Shown: piece by piece, positions 30,576-39,333 of the stretch
Position numbering within the stretch: position 1 is the first letter of the stretch
Layout: each line of letters starts with the position of its first letter
Source of the DNA: Streptomyces sp. NBC_00443
GTDB lineage: Bacteria; Actinomycetota; Actinomycetes; Streptomycetales; Streptomycetaceae
NCBI RefSeq assembly: GCF_036014175.1
Contig: NZ_CP107917.1
Span: 6,324,001-6,388,000, forward strand
DNA length: 64,000 nt
Reading direction: 5' to 3'
Position numbers and translations under genes: made by a program
Notes under the pieces: model-generated
What the model saw: the letters and a program-made list of their open reading frames with translations, nothing else
What the model was told of the DNA's origin: nothing
Databases searched by the model: none

Positions 30576-30917
30576 ATGGTCGGTATCCCTACGCTCGCGG
30601 TCCTCGCGCTCGCGTCCTACCGAGGCACACAGCTCGTCGTTCACGACTCCATCGGCGACCCGATCCGGGACCGGGTCATCGCCTGGCACGAGCGCCGCCC
30701 CGACTCCTCGTTCCGCAACGCGATCGTCACCCTGATCGCCTGTACCTACTGCGCCGGGTGGTGGGTGTCCGGCCTCGTCCTCGCGGTCTACCTCCTCGCG
30801 GCCGGCGCCTGGACCGGCACCCCCCTCGTCCTCCACCTCGTCGAGTGGTTCGCCGTCGCCGGCGGGCAAGCCCTCCTCAACCGGTGGGACGACTCGCGCG
30901 ACCGGGGCGCGGCATGA
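30576..30917 (+). CDS. DUF1360-like membrane protein
   Basis: A 113-residue protein starting at ATG 30576 (an in-frame ATG at 30528 is the alternative). It has the DUF1360 pattern: ASYRGTQLVVHDSIGDPIR, then CTYCAGWWVSGLVLAVY, with membrane helices at the N-terminus and near residues 60-75. The family is common in actinobacteria and their phages between terminase and portal; function is unknown. Stop overlaps the portal start. Confidence 0.65.
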   Translation: MVGIPTLAVLALASYRGTQLVVHDSIGDPIRDRVIAWHERRPDSSFRNAIVTLIACTYCAGWWVSGLVLAVYLLAAGAWTGTPLVLHLVEWFAVAGGQALLNRWDDSRDRGAA

Positions 30918-32800
30918 GCCCCCGCGACCGCCGGGAGCTGACGGCCGCCGCCGCCCGCTACACCTCCCGCAAGATCCGCACCCGCCCCGTAGACCAGTCC
31001 TGGCAAGAGCGCGCCTGGTCGTTCTACGACACGACGCCCGAGGTACGGTTCGCCGCCAACTGGACCGCGAACGCCATGAGCGGCGCCCTGCTCTACGCGG
31101 GCTACCGCGACGAGGACGGCACGATCCAGCGCGCCCCCGACGACCACCCCGCTCAGCGCCTCGTCGCGCAGCTCGCCGGCGGCCCCGACGGTCAGTCGCA
31201 GATGCTCGGTGACGCCGGGCCGCACCTCACCGTGGCCGGGGAGTTCTGGGTCGTCATCCGGCCGCGCCCCGAGGACTCCACCGCGCCGATCCCCGACGAC
31301 CCCGAGACCGCTGACGAGGAGTGGCACGTCCTTTCCGTCCGCGAGGTCCGCAAGGACGGTCAGAAGATGGTCGCGGAGATCGACGGCGTGGACGTCGAGA
31401 TCCCCCCGTATGACCCGGCCAACCCGGACGAGGACGCCCCCGTCGCCATCCGTGTATGGGAGTCGCACCCGCGCCGGAAGCTGGAGGCCGACAGCCCCGT
31501 CCGCGCGAGCCTCGACCTGCTGGAGGAGTTGCAGCTCCTCAACGCGGCCGTCGCCGCCATCGCCCGGAGCCGGTTGACCGGCCGGGGCATCGTGATCATT
31601 CCGAAGGGGACCCGCTTCCCCACCACGCCGACGCAGGGCGACGCCGAGGACGACCTGATCGAAGTCCTCATGACGGTCGCCGAGACCGCGATCCGCGAGC
31701 CGGACAGCGCCGCCGCGACGGTCCCGATCATCCTCGAAGTCCCGCCCGAGATGGTCGGCCAGATCAAGCGCCTGACGTTCGAGTCGGACTTTGACGAGTT
31801 GGCGATCAAGCTCCGCGAGGAGGCGATCCGCCGCTTCGCCACGGGGTTGGAGATGCCGGCGGAGATCCTGCTCGGCCTCGGCGACACGAACCACTGGGGG
31901 GCCTGGGCGCTCACGTCGGAGGCGATCCGCCTCGGCATCGAACCCAAGCTCGGCACCGTCGCCCACGCCCTCACCACACAGTGGCTGCGCCCCATGCTGG
32001 AGGCCGAGGGCGTCCAGGACTGGCACCGGTTCATGGTGTGGTACGACTCCAGCCCCCTCCGCGTACGGACGAACCGGTCCGAGACCGCCCTGAAGCTGTT
32101 CGAGCTCGGCGCCATCTCGGCCGAGGCCCTGCGCCGCGAGACAGGGTTCGACGAGGGCGACGCCCCCAAGCCCGAGGAAGTCGCCGCACGCCGCCGCGAG
32201 CGGGAGCGGCCGGCCGACGAGGAGGACAACGGCGGCACGGTCACCCGGCTCCCCGTCGACGAGACCGAGGCCCCACCGGACACCCTCGTCGCCGCCGCTG
32301 ACCTCGCCCCGCTGCGCACCGCGTTCCTCACCGCGGCGGACCAGATGATCGGCGCGTCCCTCGACCGCCTCCTCCGCGAGCACGACCGCCGCCAGGTGCA
32401 GCCCGTCGTACCGGTCACCGCATCCGCCGTGCCCGGCCGGGACGCCCTGATCGCCGCCGCCGACGGCCTCGTCTGGCACGCCCTGACCGCGGCCGGCCGC
32501 AAGCTGGAACGCACCCCCCTCTGCCCGAGGAGCGAACGGGGCCGGGCGCGCGAGGTCCAGTCGGCGCAGCTGCACACCGTCTTCCCCGTCAAGGTCCACG
32601 AGATCGACGAGTGGAAGCTCCTCGACGGCGTATGGGCCCGAGTCCCCGAGATCGCCGCCCGGTACGGCCTCGACCCGGCATGCATGACCACGGCCCTCGA
32701 CACCTACTGTCGGGAGCTGATCGCCGCCGGGGTCGTCCACACCTACGACGTCGTCCCGGCCGCCCTGTCCGCCTGCACCGACTACGCGGCGGCAGCATGA
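30914..32800 (+). CDS. Portal protein
   Basis: A 628-residue protein from ATG 30914 (ATGA overlap). Typical portal features: N-terminal region with RFAANWTANAMSGALLY, DLLEELQLLNAAVAAIARSRLTGRGIVIIPKG, the LRRFATGLEMPAEILLGLGDTNHWGAWALTSEAIRL block near residue 315, and the VRTNRSETALKLFELGAIS block near 380. The C-terminal 200 residues are an extra helical extension. It forms the dodecameric DNA gate of the head. Confidence 0.85.
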   Translation: MSPRDRRELTAAAARYTSRKIRTRPVDQSWQERAWSFYDTTPEVRFAANWTANAMSGALLYAGYRDEDGTIQRAPDDHPAQRLVAQLAGGPDGQSQMLGDAGPHLTVAGEFWVVIRPRPEDSTAPIPDDPETADEEWHVLSVREVRKDGQKMVAEIDGVDVEIPPYDPANPDEDAPVAIRVWESHPRRKLEADSPVRASLDLLEELQLLNAAVAAIARSRLTGRGIVIIPKGTRFPTTPTQGDAEDDLIEVLMTVAETAIREPDSAAATVPIILEVPPEMVGQIKRLTFESDFDELAIKLREEAIRRFATGLEMPAEILLGLGDTNHWGAWALTSEAIRLGIEPKLGTVAHALTTQWLRPMLEAEGVQDWHRFMVWYDSSPLRVRTNRSETALKLFELGAISAEALRRETGFDEGDAPKPEEVAARRRERERPADEEDNGGTVTRLPVDETEAPPDTLVAAADLAPLRTAFLTAADQMIGASLDRLLREHDRRQVQPVVPVTASAVPGRDALIAAADGLVWHALTAAGRKLERTPLCPRSERGRAREVQSAQLHTVFPVKVHEIDEWKLLDGVWARVPEIAARYGLDPACMTTALDTYCRELIAAGVVHTYDVVPAALSACTDYAAAA

Positions 32801-33012
32801 CCAGCCGCCCCGCCCCCGAGCCGCGCCCCCTCGTCGCCGAGGTCGCCGGCGACGTGTCCAACGTCGTCGCCGAGTGGTGCCCCCTGTGCAAGGCGTTCAC
32901 GCTCCTCACCGGGGAGACCGTCCTCGTCCGCCCGGACGGGATCGTCCCGGTCGGCTACTGGGCGTGGTGCGAGACGTGCGACATGGCCGAGGAGGCGCCG
33001 CCCCGTGTGTGA
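32797..33012 (+). CDS. Small zinc-ribbon-like protein
   Basis: A 71-residue protein in an ATGA overlap with the portal gene. Two Cys pairs (EWCPLCKAF and WCETCDMAE) about 30 residues apart form a likely zinc ribbon. It may assist head assembly; function is unknown. Confidence 0.6.
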   Translation: MTSRPAPEPRPLVAEVAGDVSNVVAEWCPLCKAFTLLTGETVLVRPDGIVPVGYWAWCETCDMAEEAPPRV

Positions 33013-33442
33013 CATCAGGCTCCCCGACGAGGCAGCCAACGACGAGCACCCGGCGGCGCCGTGGGGGCACAGCATGGCCGCACACCGGGCGTTCGGCTGG
33101 TGCTCCCACTGCAAGGACCACGGCCCGGCCGAGGAGGTCGTCGCCTGGCGCGCCCGCGCCAACCGGGAGCACGAGGCGCGACAGGCCGCCCTCGCCGCCT
33201 CGGCCGCGAACACGGACCCCGTCATCGACCTCGCGGCCAAGCGGGACCGGCCGTGTCCCGCCTGCGGCGCCGAGGCGCTGACCGTCGTCTCCGTGACCGT
33301 CGTCGAGGGCCGCACCCGCCGGGAGGTCGGCGGGTGGGCGTTCTGCACCGCATGCGACGCCGTCCCGGCCGCCTGCTACTGCCAGCCGGGCGACGCCCCG
33401 TATCTCGCCGTACCCGCCATCGAGGAGGAGAGCCGTGGCTGA
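33005..33442 (+). CDS. Zinc-finger-like protein
   Basis: A 145-residue protein from GTG 33005, overlapping both neighbours by 8 nt. Cys pairs at WCSHCKDHG, RPCPACGAEA, FCTACDAV and CYCQ suggest two zinc sites. The context (between portal and MuF/protease gene) points to head morphogenesis, but no family is recognised. Confidence 0.6.
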   Translation: MCDIRLPDEAANDEHPAAPWGHSMAAHRAFGWCSHCKDHGPAEEVVAWRARANREHEARQAALAASAANTDPVIDLAAKRDRPCPACGAEALTVVSVTVVEGRTRREVGGWAFCTACDAVPAACYCQPGDAPYLAVPAIEEESRG

Positions 33443-36400
33443 CGATTGGGAGGCCGCCCTCACAGCGGCCGAGGAGGACGTCGCGGCCGAGGTCCGCGCC
33501 GTCCTGGACGAGGTCGCCGAGGAGTTCGCCGACGCCCTCGACGACGCGACCGAGATCGTCGCCGCGAGGTTCAGCGTCTCCCGGATCGCCGGCATGTGGT
33601 CACGCCACGTGCCGCGCCTGGTGCGACGCCTGTTCCGCGTCGCCGAGACCGCTGCCGAGGACGCCGCCGAGAGCGTCGACACCCGGCTCCCGAACGGCTG
33701 GGACGACCTCCCCGGCCGGTACGACGACGACACCCTCCCCCCGTCCCTCGGGGACTACGCCGAGACCACCGAGCACCTGCTCCGCGCGGTCGGTGACCGG
33801 CTCGCCGACCGGGCCGTCCAGGCGCTCGCCGAGGGCCTGGACGAGGGCGAGGACGTCGAGGCCCTGCGCGCCAGGCTGCGCGCCGTATTCGACGCCGAGG
33901 GGGCGCAGCTGGGGGAGACGCGGGAGGAGCGGATCGCCCGCACCGAGTCCGCCCGCGCCTGGAACACCGCGACCCTCGCCGCCGCACAGGAGTTGACCGG
34001 CCCCTCCCGCCCCCTGGTCAAGCAGTGGCAGACGAGGAGGGACACCCTCGTCCGCGACGCCCACGACGACGTGGACGGACAGCTCCGGCTGATCGACGAG
34101 CCGTTCACCGTCGCCGGGGTGTCCATGTCCGCCCCGGGGGATCCGACCGCACCCCCGGAGCTGGTCATCAACTGCCGGTGCGTGCTGCGCCTGGAGCGCG
34201 CCCCCAAGAGGAGCGCCGCCGGCCCGCCGGTCCCGGCATGGCTCGCCGACGCCCCGCCCGGGACCGCCGACCGCATCGCCGCGTTCTCCGCCTGGCCCAC
34301 AGAATCGAAACCGGCCGCCCGAGCCGCGTCTGAGATTCCAAGGGAGATCACCGCGAGCGCGGGCCGGATCACCGACGACCTGACGGCCGCGCTCGCGCCG
34401 GCACTCGCAGCGGCCTCGGCCGGCACCGGCCGCCGGTACCGGTTCGAGTGGGACACCACCCCGATCCCGTTCCTCGCCGACCCCGACCGGAACGCCTTCC
34501 CGTACGGCGCCGAGGTCTCCCACCCCGAGGTGACCGCCGCGGCGGTCGAGCACACCGGCGGAATGATCGCGCTCATCCCCACCGAGGAGGACGCCGAGCG
34601 CCTGGCCCTCGACGACGGCGAGGAGGCCGGGGAGCTGCACTGCACGGCGTTCTACCTCGGCGAAGACGCGAGCCAGTGGAACGAGGACCAGCGCAACGAG
34701 CTGATCAACGGGGTCCGCGCGCGGGCCGCGAGCCTCGACGGCCCCGTCCGGGCGCGCCTGTTCGGCGTGAACCACTGGAACCCCGGGGGCGACGATCCGG
34801 TGTGGGTGTGGGCGGTCAGCGACGACGGCGACGACGGCCCCGGGCTGCAAGAGGCCCGCTACCTCGTGCAGGACGCGTTGGAGGACACCCACGAGCGCCC
34901 CGAAATCCCCCGCCAGCACTCCCCGTGGGTCGCCCATGTGACAGGGGTGTACACGGCCGAGACGTGGCCCCTGGACGCCATGGCGGACCGGCTCGGAGAG
35001 ATCACGTTCGATCGCGTCCGCGTCGCCTTCGCGGGCGAGTACACGGACATTCCACTCGGCCCCGAGGAGGAGCCACCGATGGACGAACAGACCGCGGCGA
35101 CCGTGACGGCCGCCCTGCCCACCCGCGCATGGAGCACCCCGGGGGATACGGCCCTCGCGTTCGAGAACCAGCAGACCGGGGACGGCAGGATCTTCGCGGC
35201 CGGCGCCCTCTCGTGGGACGGCTCCGGCCCGTGGCCGTTGCAGTACGCGGACGAGATGCTGATGGGTCACGAGGGCGCCGAGCTGGCGGGGGCGATCTAC
35301 GGCCTCGGCCGGGACGGCGACCGCATCCCCGGTAACGGCGTGCTGTACCTGTCCCAGCGGGCCGGCGCCGAGGCCGCGATGCTCCTGGAGCAGGAGGCCC
35401 CCCTCGGCGTCTCGGTCGACCTCGATGACGTCGACGTCGAGTTCGTCGCCCGCAACGTCGACGAGGACGAGCCCGGCCTCCTCCTCGCGAGCATCCCGGC
35501 CGCGAGCGTGCTGCGCCTCGCCGACGGGGCATGGTGCATCACCGCGTCCAACACGACCGGCCTCGCCGCCTCCTCGACGGCCGATGACAGCGCCACGTTC
35601 ACCCGGACCCGGCGCACCGCGCAGATCTTCACCAGCCCGAGCGGCGCCGTCACCGCGGACGCCGTCCGGGAGCTGGCCGCGACGGGCACCCTCACCGCGG
35701 CGGCCGGGGACGCCGACGACCCCGAGGACGGCATCGTCGTCCACGCCGAACGCTCCGGGGACTTCCTGGTCCGCATCACCCGCGCCCGGCTCCGTGGCGC
35801 GACCCTCGTGACGGTCCCGGCGTTCGCCAACGCCCGGATCGTCCTCGACGACCCCGAGACCGAGGAGGAGGACGAGGCGACGGCCGCCGCGGTGACGGCC
35901 GCGTCCAAGGCGGAGACGTACGAGCGGGTCGTCGACCACGTCCGCGTGAGCCCCGTCCCCCTCAGCCCGGCGCAGGTCGCCCGTGCCCTCGGCATCACCG
36001 TCGAGCAGGCCCGCGCGCACCTCGGCCGCGCCACCTCGGCCGGCCGCCTGCTGCGCCTCGGCCCCGGCCAGTACACGAGCCCGTCGACGCTCCCCGAGGG
36101 CCCCGGGGAGGCGACCGCCTCAGCGGACGGCACCGAGGGCCTGGACGTCCTCGTCGCCTCCGCCTGGACCGCGATGCGCGACCTCCCCCCGATGCCGGCC
36201 GAATGGTTCCGCGAGCCGACCGAGGAGGAACTACCGCCCGGCTCCGGTGGCGTGCACTACGCGAACGGCCGGATCTACGGATGGGTCGCACAGGCCGGTG
36301 TGCCGCACGCGGGCTACCCGGGGAAGAACCTGACGATCGACAAGCTCGCGAAGCAGGGCCTCGACTTCAGTCACTTCCTGCGCGCCCGGTTCCCCCTCGA

Positions 36401-37112
36401 CGACGGGACGATGGTCAAGGCCGGGGCGTTCACGATGAACGCAGGCCACCACAGGGACGGCGCGGAGTGCGAGACGGCGGTCTGTCAGTTCGACGACTCG
36501 CGCACTGTGGCGGCGATCATCACGGTTGGCATGAGTAAGGGCGGGCTGTGGTTCTCGGGCGCAGCCGCGCCGTGGCTGTCCGCGTGGGATCGCACCGTGT
36601 TCCTCGGCTGCCAGCCCTCCTACCACCTGAACCAGGGCAGGGGAGGGAAATGGGAGCTGCGCGCGGTCCTGTCCGTGCCGGTCCCCGGTCACTCCTCGCC
36701 GCTCCTGGCGGCCGCGATCGAGCGGGCGAACATGGCCCTGTGCGCCTCGGCCGCCGCCGCGGACGCGCCGTCCGCCCCCACGGACGCCACCCCGTCCGCC
36801 CCTGTGGACGGACCGTCCGCCCCTGTGGACAACACCCCCACTGACCAGGCCGGACCGTCGTCCGTCCCCTCGTCCGCCCCGCCGTCCGCCCCCACGGACG
36901 GACCGTCCGCCGACGTCCTCGCCGAGGCCCTGGTCGCCGCCCTCGAAAGCCCCGGCTTCATGGACCGGCTCGTCGCCGCCGTCGAGAGCCACCAGGCCGC
37001 ACAGGAAGAGCGCCGCGCCGAGATCGCCCGCCTCGCGGCCGAGCTGGAAGACACCACCGACACCGTCACGGCCTCCGTCCCGGCCGGCGACGACCCGAAG
37101 GGAGACCACTGA
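33435..37112 (+). CDS. Head morphogenesis fusion: MuF, 2H phosphoesterase-like, protease
   Basis: A 1225-residue protein from GTG 33435 after GAGGAGGAGAGCC. Residues about 150-250 are an SPP1-gp7/MuF domain (RIARTESARAW ... NCRC). About 375-540 carry the paired H-x-T motifs of 2H phosphoesterases (HCTAFYLGE near 401, HVTGVY near 500). About 550-805 resemble a prohead protease ending in RGATLVTVPAFANARIV. About 826-885 is a winged helix, 903-1090 an unrecognised conserved-looking domain, then Pro-Ser-Ala repeats and a terminal coiled coil like a scaffold. ATG 35079, behind GAGGAGGA, could start a shorter in-frame protein. Confidence 0.8.
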   Translation: MADDWEAALTAAEEDVAAEVRAVLDEVAEEFADALDDATEIVAARFSVSRIAGMWSRHVPRLVRRLFRVAETAAEDAAESVDTRLPNGWDDLPGRYDDDTLPPSLGDYAETTEHLLRAVGDRLADRAVQALAEGLDEGEDVEALRARLRAVFDAEGAQLGETREERIARTESARAWNTATLAAAQELTGPSRPLVKQWQTRRDTLVRDAHDDVDGQLRLIDEPFTVAGVSMSAPGDPTAPPELVINCRCVLRLERAPKRSAAGPPVPAWLADAPPGTADRIAAFSAWPTESKPAARAASEIPREITASAGRITDDLTAALAPALAAASAGTGRRYRFEWDTTPIPFLADPDRNAFPYGAEVSHPEVTAAAVEHTGGMIALIPTEEDAERLALDDGEEAGELHCTAFYLGEDASQWNEDQRNELINGVRARAASLDGPVRARLFGVNHWNPGGDDPVWVWAVSDDGDDGPGLQEARYLVQDALEDTHERPEIPRQHSPWVAHVTGVYTAETWPLDAMADRLGEITFDRVRVAFAGEYTDIPLGPEEEPPMDEQTAATVTAALPTRAWSTPGDTALAFENQQTGDGRIFAAGALSWDGSGPWPLQYADEMLMGHEGAELAGAIYGLGRDGDRIPGNGVLYLSQRAGAEAAMLLEQEAPLGVSVDLDDVDVEFVARNVDEDEPGLLLASIPAASVLRLADGAWCITASNTTGLAASSTADDSATFTRTRRTAQIFTSPSGAVTADAVRELAATGTLTAAAGDADDPEDGIVVHAERSGDFLVRITRARLRGATLVTVPAFANARIVLDDPETEEEDEATAAAVTAASKAETYERVVDHVRVSPVPLSPAQVARALGITVEQARAHLGRATSAGRLLRLGPGQYTSPSTLPEGPGEATASADGTEGLDVLVASAWTAMRDLPPMPAEWFREPTEEELPPGSGGVHYANGRIYGWVAQAGVPHAGYPGKNLTIDKLAKQGLDFSHFLRARFPLDDGTMVKAGAFTMNAGHHRDGAECETAVCQFDDSRTVAAIITVGMSKGGLWFSGAAAPWLSAWDRTVFLGCQPSYHLNQGRGGKWELRAVLSVPVPGHSSPLLAAAIERANMALCASAAAADAPSAPTDATPSAPVDGPSAPVDNTPTDQAGPSSVPSSAPPSAPTDGPSADVLAEALVAALESPGFMDRLVAAVESHQAAQEERRAEIARLAAELEDTTDTVTASVPAGDDPKGDH

Positions 37113-37450
37113 TGGGGTGCAGCTGCCAGAAGAACCGCGAGCAGTTCGAGGTGATCCGGGAGGGCGGCCTCGGGAAGGTGGTGTTCCGCTCCGGCGTCCA
37201 GTCGACGGCCGTCACCGTCTCCGGCCGCTACGGGAGCAGCATCGTCCGCAACCAGAAGACCGGACAGATCGTGTTCGCCGGTAAGGGCGCGCTGGAGCTC
37301 ACGGCCGCCGACGGTGCGGTCCTGCTGCGCACCGACGACCTCGACCTCCTCACGAAGGTCGCCGCCACCCACGACCGTCCCACCGCCCGCAACACCGAGA
37401 CCGGGGAGACGATCACCCTCGTCGTCCCGGAAACCGTGCCGGGCGCGTAG
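37112..37450 (+). CDS. Small head-region hypothetical protein
   Basis: A 112-residue protein starting in a TGATG overlap with the fusion gene. N-terminal MGCSCQ, then beta-rich sequence (FEVIREGGLGKVVFRSGVQSTAVTVSGRYGSSIV). Its position between protease and scaffold suggests a head-related role. Confidence 0.65.
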   Translation: MGCSCQKNREQFEVIREGGLGKVVFRSGVQSTAVTVSGRYGSSIVRNQKTGQIVFAGKGALELTAADGAVLLRTDDLDLLTKVAATHDRPTARNTETGETITLVVPETVPGA

Positions 37451-37470
37451 CCTGTCCGCTTGACAGATCT

Positions 37471-37493
37471 GCCCGCCGCACCTCGCGGCGGGC
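37471..37493 (+). terminator. Hairpin before scaffold/capsid unit
   Basis: GCCCGCCGC (37471-37479) pairs exactly with 37485-37493 and is directly followed by a -10-like TAAGAT (37494-37499). The same hairpin-then-TAnnnT order occurs at 54113-54146. Confidence 0.6.
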
Positions 37494-37511
37494 TAAGATC
37501 CTCACGTCTGA

Positions 37512-37556
37512 CCGCTGGTGATAGGCCGGGTCGCCGCCGCTGGTTGTGGGCCGGGT
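37512..37556 (+). promoter_or_regulatory. Late leader motif, tandem copies (scaffold/capsid)
   Basis: CCGCTGGTGATAGGCCGGGT (37512-37531) and CCGCTGGTTGTGGGCCGGGT (37537-37556), copies of the consensus CCGCTGGTTNTGGGCCGGGC. They follow TAAGAT (37494) by 12 bp and precede the GTG start at 37585, so they lie in the 5' leader. Confidence 0.7.
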
Positions 37557-37584
37557 TTCCAAGCTCTCTCTTGGAGATCCGTCC

Positions 37585-37998
37585 GTGGACGAGTTCGAGC
37601 TTCCCGAAGACCTCAACGCCTTCGCCTCCTACGACGACGACGCCCTCGCCGCAGCGCTTGAGGGCGCGACCGCAGCCTTCAAGGCCAAGATGGGCGCGCA
37701 GTCCGTCACCGGCAAGGACATGGACACGATCCGCTCCCTGAGCGCGGCCGTGAAGAAGATCAAGGAAGTCCAGGCCGAGCGGGTCGCCGCGGCCGAGGCC
37801 GCCGCCGCCGAGATCGACGCCCTCGCGGCCGACGTCCTCGGCCTGGAGCCCACCGACGACACGACCCCGGCCGCCGAGGGCGCCGAGGGCGGTACGGAGT
37901 TCGCGGCCGACACCGAGCAGCCCCCGGCCGAGGAGCCCGCCGCGGCCCCGGCCGAGCAGCCGGTCACCGCCGCCGTCGCCCCCGTTCGCCGGCGCTGA
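37585..37998 (+). CDS. Scaffold/delta-domain part of the capsid gene
   Basis: A 137-residue protein from GTG 37585, behind GGAG; an upstream GTG at 37546 falls within the leader motif and is rejected. Mostly Ala/Glu/Lys helix with coiled-coil character (LSAAVKKIKEVQAERVAAAEAAAAEI), then an acidic Pro/Ala tail. This is typical of an HK97-type delta domain or scaffold. The stop at 37998 is 15 nt past a CCCCC run (37979-37983) where a -1 shift would continue into the capsid frame. Confidence 0.7.
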   Translation: MDEFELPEDLNAFASYDDDALAAALEGATAAFKAKMGAQSVTGKDMDTIRSLSAAVKKIKEVQAERVAAAEAAAAEIDALAADVLGLEPTDDTTPAAEGAEGGTEFAADTEQPPAEEPAAAPAEQPVTAAVAPVRRR

Positions 37999-38102
37999 AC
38001 CTGTCGAACGTCCGCCGCCGCGCTCAGCACGTCCTCCCGGACGCGCCGGCACCGAAGACGAAGATCACCGCCGCCGTCGACGTCCCCGGCTACACCCCGG
38101 GC

Positions 38103-39251
38103 ATGGAGATCGGCTTCGACGAGATCACCGCGGGCCTCACCTCCCGCGCGAACAGCCTCAAGACCGCGGGCGGCGGCGTGGGGCTCGTGATCTCGTACGA
38201 GCACCCGTTCAGCCGGGACCTGATCGTCACCGACTCCTCGTCGGCCCCCGAGGGCACCACGGTCGCCATGCGCGCGGCCGATCAGCGGCGCCTGCCTCAG
38301 ACCAACCTCGTCGCCTCGGGCGGCTGGTGCGCGCCGAGTGAGACGCTGTACGAGCTGGTCGAGGTCGCGTGCCCGGATATGTTGTGGGACGCCCCGGAGA
38401 TCCAGCTCGCGCGCGGAGGGCTCAGGTACTACAAGACCCCGAGCCTCGACGTCGGTGCGATGACGTGGGTCCACACCGAGGCCGACGACATCGCGGGCAA
38501 CGAAAAGCCCTGCTACAAGATCCCCTGCCCCCTGCCCACCGAGGTCCGCTGTGACGCGGTCGGTGTGTGTCTCGAAGCGGGCATTCTGACGCAGAGGCAT
38601 TTCCCGGAGCTGGTCGAGCACTACCTCCGGAAGGCGATGATCGCCCACGAGATCCGGATCCGTCAGGAGCTCTTCGCGCAGGCCCTCGCCACCGCCGAGC
38701 CGGTCACCATCGGCGCCACCTTCGGCGCGGTCTCGGCCGTGTTCAGCGCGGTCGCCCTCCAGGCCGCCGACATGATCGAGCGTCACAGCCTGTGCGAGGG
38801 GACCGCACTCGAAGTGGTCTTCCCGTGGTGGTCGAGGAACCTCTTCCTCGCCGACCTGGCCCGCCGCAACGGGTGCTGCATCAGCGAGGTCTCGACGCAG
38901 GACGTACAGGACGTGTTCAGCCCGCTCGGCGTCCGCATCCAGTGGGCCCGCGCCCTCCCGCCGGCCGTCCCGACGAACATCGGCGGCGCCACCCCGGCGA
39001 CCGTGTGGCCGAGCGAGGTGCAGTTCCTCATGTACCCGTCCGGTCAGCTCCAGATCGGGCGCGGCGAGGAGGTCAACCTCGGCGTGATCCACGACTCGAA
39101 CAAGTTCGTGACCAACGACTACACGGCCTTGTTCAGTGAGGAATGCGTCGCCCTCGTGGACCGCTCCGTCGACACCCGCGCGGTCACCGTGCCGGTCTGC
39201 CCCGACGGCGCCACCGGCGCTCAGGAGCCGATCACCTGCCCGGCCGCCTGA
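38103..39251 (+). CDS. Major capsid protein (coding probably begins upstream)
   Basis: 382 residues are visible from ATG 38103, but this ATG has no ribosome binding site. The same frame is open and protein-like back to the scaffold gene (LSNVRRRAQHVLPD, KITAAVDVPGYTPG). A -1 slip at CCCCC 37979-37983 would give one scaffold-capsid protein of about 555 residues. HK97-type features: LVASGGWCAPSETLYELVE near residue 60, the long internal helix region LVEHYLRKAMIAHEIRIRQELF, and the C-terminal WPSEVQFLMYPSGQLQIGRGEEVNLGV. Confidence 0.85.
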   Translation: MEIGFDEITAGLTSRANSLKTAGGGVGLVISYEHPFSRDLIVTDSSSAPEGTTVAMRAADQRRLPQTNLVASGGWCAPSETLYELVEVACPDMLWDAPEIQLARGGLRYYKTPSLDVGAMTWVHTEADDIAGNEKPCYKIPCPLPTEVRCDAVGVCLEAGILTQRHFPELVEHYLRKAMIAHEIRIRQELFAQALATAEPVTIGATFGAVSAVFSAVALQAADMIERHSLCEGTALEVVFPWWSRNLFLADLARRNGCCISEVSTQDVQDVFSPLGVRIQWARALPPAVPTNIGGATPATVWPSEVQFLMYPSGQLQIGRGEEVNLGVIHDSNKFVTNDYTALFSEECVALVDRSVDTRAVTVPVCPDGATGAQEPITCPAA

Positions 39252-39269
39252 ACACCCCACCTCCCCCTC

Positions 39270-39306
39270 GTGGCGGGCCCGCGATACCTGAGCGCGGGCC
39301 CGCCAC
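39270..39306 (+). terminator. 14-bp perfect terminator after capsid
   Basis: GTGGCGGGCCCGCG (39270-39283) pairs exactly with 39293-39306. Confidence 0.7.
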
Positions 39307-39333
39307 CCCGATCACCGAACGGAGGTGCCGTGA

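Noticed and set aside
30287..30913. N-terminal extension of the portal frame
   Set aside because: The extension crosses the control region and the DUF1360 gene in another frame; ATG 30914 in an ATGA overlap is far more likely.
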